Assembly (NCBI RefSeq): GCF_000429505.1
Contig: NZ_AUBZ01000003.1
Location: forward strand, 124,001-188,000
Direction: 5' to 3'
Source of the DNA: Aliagarivorans taiwanensis DSM 22990
GTDB taxonomy: Bacteria > Pseudomonadota > Gammaproteobacteria > Enterobacterales > Celerinatantimonadaceae
Length of the DNA: 64,000 nucleotides
Part shown: positions 9,531-17,296 of the stretch, in pieces
Layout: each line of letters starts with the position of its first letter
How positions within the stretch are numbered: position 1 is the stretch's first letter
The notes under the pieces: generated by a model
What the model was told of the DNA's origin: nothing
Database searches by the model: none
The model's input: the letters and a program-made list of their open reading frames with translations, nothing else
Made by a program: the position numbers and the translations under genes

Positions 9531-10010
9531 AGACTCGGTTCTTTTTGAATTCATCAGATAGTGCGCCAGCTGGTCAAAAATCAGACTGGGCAAAAAATTG
9601 CCGGGTATTTTCGCTGATCTGGCTGTGATAGACAATCAAAGCAGGGGAAAAGCCGGGAATAATCTTGTGTTCAGACTGTTCAATTACGTAAAACGCCCCT
9701 CGCAAACTCACCTCTTCGCTGGTGAAATATTGCTCATCCACTTGTGGCAACCCTGACGATAGATCACACTTTCATTTTGAGAGCGCTCACAAAATAAGCA
9801 TCATAAATGGCTGTTCAAGCCAGGCTTGTTAGATGCGCAGCAACTTTTTGAAGTGGGGGAGCTCTCAGTTGCACAAGTTTCACCGGTTGCTTTTTGAGCG
9901 ATATCATTAAAGCTAAATATCGTAAGCGACTAAATAATCTAAATAATTACTGCGACTTATCGGCAATCTCTATCTTAAAGAAGCAACGCAAATCTATTTT
10001 GGAAATGTTC
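9531..10010. promoter_or_regulatory. Divergent intergenic region prfC / GH8 gene
   Basis: This 480-bp spacer contains the prfC promoter (minus) and the GH8 promoter (plus). An in-frame extension of the GH8 frame (from 9894) exists, but its residues are not family-like and precede a good signal peptide, so it is treated as untranslated. The only element I can support is a palindromic LacI-type operator candidate, listed separately. Confidence 0.45.
9778..9791. promoter_or_regulatory. Candidate LacI-family operator upstream of GH8 gene
   Basis: TGAGAGCGCTCACA is a 14-bp palindrome with one mismatched pair, centred on the CG step that is characteristic of LacI/GalR-family operators. It lies about 220 bp before the GH8 start. 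No LacI-family gene is present in the window, so the regulator would be encoded elsewhere. Confidence 0.4.
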
Positions 10011-11288
10011 ATGAAAATGACCCGACACTTGCGCAAGCAAGCCCAGTTTTTAGCCTCCACCGTATTAGCCGTGAGTGCCTTTAGCGTATCGACCTCAGCC
10101 TATGCGGACTCTCCACAGGGCGCTTACCACACCGGTGAGTACCGCAACGTGTTCGTTGAACTTGGCTTGGGCAACCAAGCGCAGGTGAAGAAAAAGGTCG
10201 ATAAGGCATACCAGCAGCTGTTCTACTCAACATCCCGTGGTACCGAAAACGGCAAAGCCCTGTTCTTCCCAGTGGGCGACGATATGGGCTTTATCAAGGA
10301 TATTGGCAGCAACGACGTACGCTCAGAAGGTATGTCCTACGGCATGATGATTGCCCTGCAGATGAACGATCAGCCGATGTTCGACAAGCTTTGGAAGTTC
10401 TCGAAAACCTTTATGCAGCACCAAGAAGGTTGGTACGAGCACTACTTTGCTTGGCATCTTGAAGCTGAAGCCCCCTACGGTTCGCTGGACGACAATCCCG
10501 CCCCCGACGGCGAGCTGTACTTTGCTATGGCGCTGCTAATGGCAGAAAACCGCTGGGGGGGCAGAAAAGGCATCTTTGCCTACGCCGATGAAGCCAACAC
10601 CATCCTCGACGCCATGGTAAACAAGCCAGAAACGTCGACAGCAGTACCGATGTTTAGCCGCGAACAGCAGCAGATCCTGTTTGTTACCGAGAAATCGCTG
10701 GGTACCTACACCGACCCCTCTTACCACGTGCCCGCGTTTTATCAGCTGATGGGCGAGTGGGCTTCGGTAGAAAATGAGTTATGGACTGCCGCTGCAGATA
10801 CTAGCCGCAACTATCTGCATATCTCCCAGCACCCAGAGACTGGCCTCTATGCAGAATATGCCGCCTTTGATGGAACGCCTCAGGTGACCAGCTTTAACAA
10901 GATCAGCCACCAAAGCGGGTATGACGCCTTCCGGGTGATCGGCAACATCGCCATGGACTACAACTGGTTTGCCGCCGATGAAGGACAAAAGCAACTGGTC
11001 GAGAAGCAACTGCGCTTCTACAACGAGGAATACAAAAAGCACGGTCAAAACTTCCAGGTTCACTCCATGGAAGGTGTGCCACAAGTTGAGTGGAGCAGCC
11101 ACGGCCAGCTAGCCATGAACGCTACCGGCGCGCTAGTTATCGATAACCAAGATGCCCACGACTATGTGAAACGCCTGTGGAAGCAAGACCTGCCCACCGG
11201 TAAGTGGCGCTACTACGACGGCCTACTGCAGATGTTCGCCCTGCTTCACCTAAGCGGCGAATACCAGATCTACGCACCAAACAGCTAA
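10011..11288 (+). CDS. Secreted glycoside hydrolase family 8 enzyme (xylanase / exo-oligoxylanase type)
   Basis: 425 residues from the ATG at 10011, chosen because GGA lies seven bases upstream and a signal peptide follows, ending AYA before DSPQGAY. The fold family is GH8: an (alpha/alpha)6 barrel with E106 in RSEGMSYGMM (general acid), D166 in PAPDGELYF and D305 in YDAFRVIGN (general base). Spacing and surrounding residues resemble the cold-active GH8 xylanase of Pseudoalteromonas haloplanktis, including the end LPTGKWRYYDGLLQMFALLH. I therefore expect xylan or xylo-oligosaccharide cleavage rather than cellulose or chitosan. It precedes a binding-protein-like lipoprotein and sits 3 kb from a GH10 xylanase. 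Exact specificity (endo-xylanase or reducing-end exo-enzyme) cannot be set from sequence alone. Confidence 0.87.
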   Translation: MKMTRHLRKQAQFLASTVLAVSAFSVSTSAYADSPQGAYHTGEYRNVFVELGLGNQAQVKKKVDKAYQQLFYSTSRGTENGKALFFPVGDDMGFIKDIGSNDVRSEGMSYGMMIALQMNDQPMFDKLWKFSKTFMQHQEGWYEHYFAWHLEAEAPYGSLDDNPAPDGELYFAMALLMAENRWGGRKGIFAYADEANTILDAMVNKPETSTAVPMFSREQQQILFVTEKSLGTYTDPSYHVPAFYQLMGEWASVENELWTAAADTSRNYLHISQHPETGLYAEYAAFDGTPQVTSFNKISHQSGYDAFRVIGNIAMDYNWFAADEGQKQLVEKQLRFYNEEYKKHGQNFQVHSMEGVPQVEWSSHGQLAMNATGALVIDNQDAHDYVKRLWKQDLPTGKWRYYDGLLQMFALLHLSGEYQIYAPNS

Positions 11289-11314
11289 CACTTTCACGCT
11301 TTTACTTGGTCTAT

Positions 11315-11337
11315 CACCACCCTCACAGAGGGTGGTG
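11315..11337 (+). other. Intercistronic stem-loop between GH8 and lipoprotein genes
   Basis: A perfect 10-bp stem, CACCACCCTC and GAGGGTGGTG, with a three-base loop. It is not followed by a T-run, so it is unlikely to be a strong intrinsic terminator. It may protect the upstream GH8 message or adjust expression between the two genes. Confidence 0.6.
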
Positions 11338-11424
11338 TGGGCCCGGCTACGCCGAATCCATGGCAAGCGGATACGCCAGCGGTTCAGCACACCATGAAAT
11401 GACGCAAGAAAAAGGAACTTTATA

Positions 11425-12768
11425 ATGAAAACAGCAAAGTACTCTGCCCTAAGTCTTGCTTGTGTACTCGCGCTGAGCGCCTGTAACAGCAGTAACGACG
11501 ATGATCCTGTCGATCCAGGCCCAGGTCCGGGCCCCGATCCCAGCCCAGAAACCGCCACCCTGTATAGCAATGGCCAAGCCATTAGCGGTGCCAGCCTGCA
11601 GATTGGCAGCTCTGAAGACTACGGTATGAGCAATCTGGAAGTAGGTAGTAGCTTTTCCGATGGCGGCCTGTCTGCCGAGCAAGGCGGTGGCTTTGATAAT
11701 GGCGAAGAGACCGAGCATAGCTGGATGGTGTCCACCACTGGCGCACAAGATGAAGCGTATCTGGTGGTGCAACACGCTAGCGGCATGGATCTGAACGAAT
11801 ACGCCGACGGTGCCTTGCGCATTCAACTGAAGGTTGATTTAGCTATCGATGATGGTGGCGAGAGCCTGATTGCCATGCAAACCGATGGAGGTGCCAGCCC
11901 TTGGCTGGATCGCAACAACTTCTTCTTCCCGCAGTCAGCACTGACTGCGCTGGAAGGCGAAGGCTGGCAGACCCTGTACCTGCCACTGAGCTGCTTCGAA
12001 GCAGACGAAGCCGGTGCGTTTGATTTAAGCAAGGTTAATCAGCTGCTACGTTTGGATATGCGCGATGGCGCTACCGATTACGAGCTGGCGGGTGTCTATT
12101 TGGATATGCAGGCAAGCCTGCCAGAAGGTGCGGTGAACTTGTGTGATAGCGACGAACCTGGTGAGCCCGGAGAACCTGATGAGCCAAGCCTACCTGGCGA
12201 TATTCTTTACGCCGATGGCGCTGCAGCAACTGGGCTTGAGCTAAAAGCCGGCAGCGAGCCCAGCTGGAACGAAGATGCCCTAGTAAATGCTGGTAGCACA
12301 ATCAACAACAGCAACATGACCGTTAGCGCCAACACTGATGCCGACGGCAATGTGGTCTCTTGGAGCGTAAATAGCACCACCACCGAACAGTCCTATCTGT
12401 TTATTTACTCAGATACGCCTCTGGATATGAGTACCTCTAGCGATAGCGTGATCTTGCTAGACATGGAGATTGCGGCAGCCTCCGGCAGTGACTCCAACCT
12501 ACTGGCATTGCAAACCGATGAATGGAACAGCCGCAAACCGCTTTACTTCAGCAACGACCTGTTTGCAACCCAAGCCGGACAAGGTCGTAAGGTGTTTGCC
12601 GCCCCGCTATCTTGCTTTAATGATGCAGATGCAGACTTTGATATCAGCTCGGTCAAGCGCCCTGTTCATCTCGATACACGCGGCGGCACGGCCCAGTACA
12701 CCTTCCATGGCGCCAGTATTGCGGCTGCCGCAGAGGTGCCTAGCGATGCCATAGCACTGTGTAACTAG
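11425..12768 (+). CDS. Lipoprotein with two tandem ExoP-type galactose-binding-like domains
   Basis: 447 residues. Lipobox LSAC with the cysteine at residue 20, then an Asp/Pro/Gly linker (residues ~25-42), repeat A (~45-240), a second acidic Gly-Glu-Pro linker, and repeat B (~258-447). Both repeats end with the same plan: LYLPLSCF...FDLSKVNQLLRLDMR in A and FAAPLSCF...FDISSVKRPVHLDTR in B. This pattern matches, from memory, the C-terminal ExoP galactose-binding-like domain attached to some marine GH3 glucosidases. There is no catalytic domain, so it is probably a surface-anchored carbohydrate-binding protein working with the GH8 and GH10 enzymes. AAGGAA precedes the ATG. Domain identity is recognition; the binding role is inference. 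Confidence 0.72.
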   Translation: MKTAKYSALSLACVLALSACNSSNDDDPVDPGPGPGPDPSPETATLYSNGQAISGASLQIGSSEDYGMSNLEVGSSFSDGGLSAEQGGGFDNGEETEHSWMVSTTGAQDEAYLVVQHASGMDLNEYADGALRIQLKVDLAIDDGGESLIAMQTDGGASPWLDRNNFFFPQSALTALEGEGWQTLYLPLSCFEADEAGAFDLSKVNQLLRLDMRDGATDYELAGVYLDMQASLPEGAVNLCDSDEPGEPGEPDEPSLPGDILYADGAAATGLELKAGSEPSWNEDALVNAGSTINNSNMTVSANTDADGNVVSWSVNSTTTEQSYLFIYSDTPLDMSTSSDSVILLDMEIAAASGSDSNLLALQTDEWNSRKPLYFSNDLFATQAGQGRKVFAAPLSCFNDADADFDISSVKRPVHLDTRGGTAQYTFHGASIAAAAEVPSDAIALCN

Positions 12769-12808
12769 GCTGAACGTCTTCGCAAGTAATCAGTTCTTCC
12801 TTCCATTT

Positions 12809-12833
12809 GCCCGCACCCTGTGCGGGCCTTTTT
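12809..12833 (+). terminator. Rho-independent terminator after the lipoprotein gene
   Basis: An 8-bp stem GCCCGCAC / GTGCGGGC with loop CCT, followed by CTTTTTAT. It closes the GH8-lipoprotein unit. Confidence 0.9.
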
Positions 12834-12843
12834 ATCCCAACCA

Positions 12844-13893
12844 TCACGGCTTGGGCAACCCATCATCCAACCAAGCAATCACTAGCTGATAACTAACAGC
12901 CAGCACAACCGCACCAATGAATAGGCCCACAAAGCCCGACATCAGCAGCCCGCCGATCGCCCCCAATAAGATAACCAGCATCGGTACATCCACGCCCCGC
13001 CCCAACAGCCAAGGTTTGAGCACATGCTCACTAAAGCTTGCCACCACGCCCCACACTGCAAAGGTGATCGCCACCCACATCGGCTCAGTGTAGAAGACGT
13101 AGATAATCACCGGCCCGACTACCAACAGCGGCGGCAGTTGAGCAATAGCAAGCACCAGCACCAAGGCCGACAAGAGTGCGGTGGCGGGAATGCCTACCGC
13201 AATAAAAGCAATTGAAATCAACACCGTTTGAATCAAAGCGACACCGAGCACGCCTTTAGCCACGCTCTGGATAGTATCGCTAGAGAGTTGGATCATTGCT
13301 GGGCCGCGATGTCCGAGCAGGCGCTCAGCAAAGCGCTGACTAAGCTGCTTGCAGCGCTCTGAGTTAGCCAGCAACACGCCGGCAACGATAAACGAAAAAC
13401 AGAAAAGAAATAAACTGGCGACCACGCCACCGGCTAAGTTGAGCAATACCGCAGCCCAATCAGCCAGGCGCTCGGAGTGTTGTAGCAGGAACTCTTGGGA
13501 ATCTTGTGCCGCCAGCGCCCATTGCTGAAACAACCACTCGCCAATAAACGGCCAATGGCGGATCGCCGGGTAAGGCGCCGGTAGGACAAAGTCCGCCTCT
13601 TGTAGGTTTTCTGCAAAATGCGACACACTGCCGACGACCGCACTAGCCAACTGAACGCCGGGGATCAGCAGTAGCATCAAGCCCAGCAACACAATCACTA
13701 CCGCCGCTAACGAGGCATTGCCCAGAGAATTACGCAAGCGCCGATAAGGCGGATAAAGCGCCACCGACAGAAAGGCCGCCCACACTATAGGGGTAATAAA
13801 TGGCTTCAAGATGTCGTAACACCACGCCACCAGCACAAATAACAAGGCTATACGCACCGCTGCTTCCACAGCGTTTTTTTGAAAACTTGCCAA
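12844..13893 (-). CDS. AI-2E family transporter (YdiK-like permease)
   Basis: 349 residues from TTG at 13893, chosen because AAGGA lies seven bases before it. Upstream TTG/GTG codons in the same frame (to 13938) lack such a site. The protein has about eight hydrophobic segments arranged as in the YdiK/YhhT/PerM superfamily (AI-2E transporter, PF01594): a pair near the N-terminus, a long middle region, and a C-terminal cluster with GRGVDVPMLVILLGAIGGL and GFVGLFIGAVVLAVSYQL. Substrates of this family are mostly unknown and the AI-2 label should not be taken literally. It is the only minus-strand gene in the xylan island, between the two plus-strand xylanolytic units. Confidence 0.85.
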   Translation of the reverse strand: MASFQKNAVEAAVRIALLFVLVAWCYDILKPFITPIVWAAFLSVALYPPYRRLRNSLGNASLAAVVIVLLGLMLLLIPGVQLASAVVGSVSHFAENLQEADFVLPAPYPAIRHWPFIGEWLFQQWALAAQDSQEFLLQHSERLADWAAVLLNLAGGVVASLFLFCFSFIVAGVLLANSERCKQLSQRFAERLLGHRGPAMIQLSSDTIQSVAKGVLGVALIQTVLISIAFIAVGIPATALLSALVLVLAIAQLPPLLVVGPVIIYVFYTEPMWVAITFAVWGVVASFSEHVLKPWLLGRGVDVPMLVILLGAIGGLLMSGFVGLFIGAVVLAVSYQLVIAWLDDGLPKP

Positions 13894-14350
13894 CGACCTT
13901 TCCTTTGAGCGCCTCACAGTGGCGCGTTGACCTACCAATGGTTATTGCCAGTGTGAAGCAGCGCAGCAACTAAAACAAGCTTCTGAGTTAGCAGACATTT
14001 TTGCTGGTAACAGCCAACAAATCATTTGCCTGTTTGCAAAGAGCCAAATCACCTTTATCAAGCGGTTTTGATACAGCTTTCACCAGCTGTTGCCACCACT
14101 CACATTAGTAAGATTTGGTAACCCCAGTGTGACTTTCCACAATCCTTAAACGTGATTACTTTACATACAGTGAAGTCAGCAAAGGAAGGAAAATGGAGGC
14201 CCTAAGCGGGCCATAGACAATGTTCTGCCAGCAACGCCAATACACTGATTTTAATTAATAAACGTAAATGGCAGCGACAAACACAAGAACCACAAACCAC
14301 CGGAGCGTGACTCCAGCGGTTAAGAAAATAAAGAATAAGGATGACTAAGG
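13894..14350. promoter_or_regulatory. Divergent intergenic region AI-2E permease / GH10 xylanase
   Basis: A 457-bp gap. It should carry both promoters and a leader for the xylanase gene. A weak GGCCC/GGGCC hairpin lies at 14198-14212. At 14341-14361 a six-codon frame, MTKDAK then TAA, starts after AATAAGG and overlaps the xylanase ATG in another frame. Both ATGs are preceded by TAAGG, so the upstream one may compete for or couple initiation. No copy of the TGAGAGCGCTCACA operator was found here. Confidence 0.35.
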
Positions 14351-16600
14351 ATGCTAAATAAGCACTTTCCCAAGGGCGCCAAGCCGCTGTTGTTGGCGCT
14401 AGCCGTCAGCAGCAGCTTTGCTCAGGCAGATCCCCTCAGAGAGATCCTCGACGAAAACACGCTACTGATCGGCTCAGCGATGATGACCGATCACATCGCC
14501 GAGAAGAAGTTTGCAGAGGTACTCAAAACCGAGTTCAACCTGCTAACGCCTGAAAACGAGATGAAGTGGAGCTACATCCAGCCTCAGCGCGGTGTTTACG
14601 ACTTTAGCAAAGCGGACAAGCTGGTCGAATTCGCAGAGAAGAATGGCATGGAAGTGCGTGGTCACGCGCTGGTATGGCATATCCAAAACCCTGAGTGGCT
14701 GGAAGAAGGCGAGTTCACCCGCGAAGAGTTGCTGGAGATCTTGGAAGAGCATATCAAGACCGTTGCTGGTCACTACAAAGGTCGTATCAAGTACTGGGAT
14801 GTAGTAAACGAAGCACTGGATGATGCCGGCGGCTGGCGCGAAACCATCTGGTATAAAGGCATCGGTGAAGAGTATATTGCCAAGGCATTCCAGTGGGCCC
14901 ACGAGGCCGACCCGGACGCGCTACTGTACTACAACGACTACAGCACCGAAGGCACCACCCCTAAAGCCAACGCCGCTTACCGCTTAGTGAAACAGCTACA
15001 AGAGCAAGGCGTGCCAATCCATGGCGCGGGCACCCAGCTTCACCTGATCAGCGGCGATATTCTACGTACCGCCAACATTGCCGCCAACATTGAGCGCCAC
15101 GAAGAGCTGGGTTTGGAGTATCACTTCACTGAAGTCGATATTCGTATTCAGGGTGATGCCACTGACCGCGCCCTTGCGGAACAAGCAACCATGTACGAAG
15201 AGCTGATGAAACTCGCCCTACACTACGATGCGGTAAATGTGTTTACTACTTGGGGGCTGACCGACAAGTACAGCTGGATCCCTCATTGGTTCAAAGGCTG
15301 GGATCATGGTCTGTTACTCGACAAGCAGTATCAGCCAAAACCGGCATATCACGCAGTTCAAGCTCAAATGGAGTTGAAGCGCGATGACAAATTTGAATGG
15401 CAGCCACCGGTGCGCATTGCCACCGAAAACCGCTATCTGCAGGCCTTTGTCTCTCCAGAGGCTCCACAGCGCCCAAGCTTGAACAACGATGCAAGCCTGT
15501 GGCAAGACGCGACCTACTACCCATTTGCCTTCAACCAACTGGAAGGACGCGATCAACGTCTGCCAAGTGATCAGGAGATCTCAGGTAAGTTTGCTGTGAT
15601 GTACAAAGGCAATACTTTATACGGTCGAGTTGAACGTGAAGACAACATCACGATCAACAACGTGGAACCAGACTATGAGAACGATTCGGTAGAGGTATTC
15701 CTTCGCGCAGGCAAAGATCAGCCGTTCGTTCAATACCGTGCAATTGTGGGCCAGGACTTTGCTCCTCAAGGATATGACGCCACCGCCAAAGGCGTATGGC
15801 ACGATGACGGCAAGGTGTTCGAATTTGCCATTACCCCTAACTTTGTCGATACCCTCGCCGGTAAAACTTGGGGCTTTAACATTGCTCTTTCGGACAATGA
15901 TAAGGCGGGCACCGAGCATGGCCAACGTAGCTCCCAGCTCTACCCAGTAACCGGCACCAACTCCGGCTACCTAGGTGAAGACTTCGCTGAAATCTTCTTC
16001 CCGGGGCAAAACTTGGAGATCTCAGCGATTCCATTTGAGATCCCTTACACCTTTAAAGCTGTTGAGGTGCAAGTATCTGGCGAACCGGGCAGTTACAAGC
16101 CTATGGATTGGTTGAATACCTACCATTACTCCTTTGCGTTCAACCAGCTTAATCGCAGAGATATGTCACCACCGGCGCAGAGTGATATCTATGGCTCTTG
16201 GCAAGTGGGCTATCAGGGCAACGTGCTCTACGGCGTGGTACATCGTCACGATGATGTTACCGTTACAAACCACGAGCATGACTGGGAAAACGACAACGTT
16301 GAGCTATTCCTGAAAGTCGGCGAGCAATTTGTGCAACTGCGCAGCATCGTTGGTCAGGATTGGCAAGACAACAGCTTCCCGGGCGAGCGAGTTGCGAAGT
16401 GGAGCGATGACGGCAGTGTGATGAGCTTTGCGGTCGAACTCCCCGTCGAGACACTGGCTGGCGAGCGTATTGGCTTCAACATCGCTCTCTCTGACAATGA
16501 TGATGCCTCTGAAGGTCGTAAGGCTCAGCTATATCCGGTGCCAGGAACTAACTCCAGCTACCTGGGTGAGGAGCTAACCGTACTCGACTTCGTGCGCTAA
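14351..16600 (+). CDS. Secreted GH10 endo-1,4-beta-xylanase with two CBM9 modules
   Basis: 749 residues. A signal peptide ends near SFAQA (residue ~26). The GH10 barrel spans about 27-350, with the acid/base E154 in WDVVNEAL and the nucleophile E261 in HFTEVDIRI, plus GHALVWH and the PENEMKW segment. Two homologous C-terminal CBM9 modules follow (about 375-555 and 570-749). Both carry FAFNQL..RD, NVLYG/NTLYG, WENDNVELFL/YENDSVEVFL, IVGQDF/IVGQDW, GFNIALSDND and LYPV.GTNS.YLGE. CBM9 binds reducing ends of xylan or cellulose. No TonB box or sorting tail is visible. It hydrolyses xylan outside the cell and would feed oligosaccharides to the GH8 enzyme. Confidence 0.95.
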   Translation: MLNKHFPKGAKPLLLALAVSSSFAQADPLREILDENTLLIGSAMMTDHIAEKKFAEVLKTEFNLLTPENEMKWSYIQPQRGVYDFSKADKLVEFAEKNGMEVRGHALVWHIQNPEWLEEGEFTREELLEILEEHIKTVAGHYKGRIKYWDVVNEALDDAGGWRETIWYKGIGEEYIAKAFQWAHEADPDALLYYNDYSTEGTTPKANAAYRLVKQLQEQGVPIHGAGTQLHLISGDILRTANIAANIERHEELGLEYHFTEVDIRIQGDATDRALAEQATMYEELMKLALHYDAVNVFTTWGLTDKYSWIPHWFKGWDHGLLLDKQYQPKPAYHAVQAQMELKRDDKFEWQPPVRIATENRYLQAFVSPEAPQRPSLNNDASLWQDATYYPFAFNQLEGRDQRLPSDQEISGKFAVMYKGNTLYGRVEREDNITINNVEPDYENDSVEVFLRAGKDQPFVQYRAIVGQDFAPQGYDATAKGVWHDDGKVFEFAITPNFVDTLAGKTWGFNIALSDNDKAGTEHGQRSSQLYPVTGTNSGYLGEDFAEIFFPGQNLEISAIPFEIPYTFKAVEVQVSGEPGSYKPMDWLNTYHYSFAFNQLNRRDMSPPAQSDIYGSWQVGYQGNVLYGVVHRHDDVTVTNHEHDWENDNVELFLKVGEQFVQLRSIVGQDWQDNSFPGERVAKWSDDGSVMSFAVELPVETLAGERIGFNIALSDNDDASEGRKAQLYPVPGTNSSYLGEELTVLDFVR

Positions 16601-16626
16601 ATACTTCGAACACAGTCACAATACCC

Positions 16627-16664
16627 AAGCGCTCTACTGGTCCGTTCCGGTAGGGCGCTTTTTT
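16627..16664 (+). terminator. Rho-independent terminator after the GH10 gene
   Basis: A 14-bp stem (16627-16640 with 16647-16660, two G-U pairs) with a six-base loop and a TTTTTT tail. Confidence 0.93.
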
Positions 16665-16740
16665 GCGCATTTATTAAGCGGTGCAAAATTGCTAAGCTAT
16701 ACAGAGTATTAGCTTACATTTGGGATAATCATCAGGGGCC

Positions 16741-17283
16741 ATGGAAGTGTTCAAGAAAATCCTGCTTAGCTGCCTGTTGATTGGCGTGGCAGTGGCGGCC
16801 TTAGCCTATATCTTTATCTTTCATGTCCAAGACCGCGGCGTGCATGCAAAAGATGGCTGGCTGTTTGACCTTGAAGGTTATTACCAAGCAATCAGCCGCT
16901 CGCGCTTTGAAAACCAACCGATCCTATTGTATGTGCGGCGCAAGGCCTGCCAGCGCTGCCTCGATTTTGAGAAAGACTTTCTCAACAACTCGGCGCTCAA
17001 ACCCACCTTGAATGAGTACATCAAGGTGCAAATCAACATGGATACCGATCGGCGCCATGAGCGCTTTGCCGATCAGTTTGGTATGTATACCTACCCATCA
17101 CTGTTTGTACTCAACGACCCAGACTATGCGGTGTCGACCTTCCTCGTTTTGGCCACCCAACAAATTTGGGTACCCATGGAGCAACACCTAGAAAAAGGGA
17201 ACTTCATGCCCCTTTCCGAAACCAGCTTCCGTCTCGCCTTGGAGCGTGCCAAAATACGCGCCCTTCAGCCACCGTCAGAATAG
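16741..17283 (+). CDS. Membrane-anchored thioredoxin-fold protein
   Basis: 180 residues. One membrane segment (about 5-27), then a periplasmic thioredoxin-like domain with a CQRC motif at residues 70-73 in place of the usual CGPC, the following helix DFEKDFLN, and the cis-proline strand TYPSLFVLND. The short form of the domain resembles thioredoxin-like DUF255 or SoxW-type proteins. It may reduce or isomerise exported cysteines, but the partner is unknown. A CAGGGG site precedes the ATG. The gene begins 14 bases before the barrel gene start, so the two probably form one transcript. Confidence 0.72.
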   Translation: MEVFKKILLSCLLIGVAVAALAYIFIFHVQDRGVHAKDGWLFDLEGYYQAISRSRFENQPILLYVRRKACQRCLDFEKDFLNNSALKPTLNEYIKVQINMDTDRRHERFADQFGMYTYPSLFVLNDPDYAVSTFLVLATQQIWVPMEQHLEKGNFMPLSETSFRLALERAKIRALQPPSE

Positions 17284-17296
17284 TTTCGATACGCCA

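Noticed and set aside
9531-9635. N-terminal extension of prfC
   Set aside because: The extension has no match to RF3; the ATG at 9530 gives the family start and length.
9741-9776. A CRP site upstream of the GH8 gene (AGATCACACT)
   Set aside because: Only one half-site is present; the other half does not match at the required spacing.
9894-10010. N-terminal extension of the GH8 enzyme
   Set aside because: The 39 extra residues are low-complexity and precede a complete signal peptide with its own ribosome site.
13894-14350. A copy of the LacI-type operator before the GH10 gene
   Set aside because: No GAGCGCTC core occurs in this interval.
17246-17296. Longer start for the outer-membrane barrel protein
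   Set aside because: It would overlap the thioredoxin-like gene and bury the signal peptide inside the protein.
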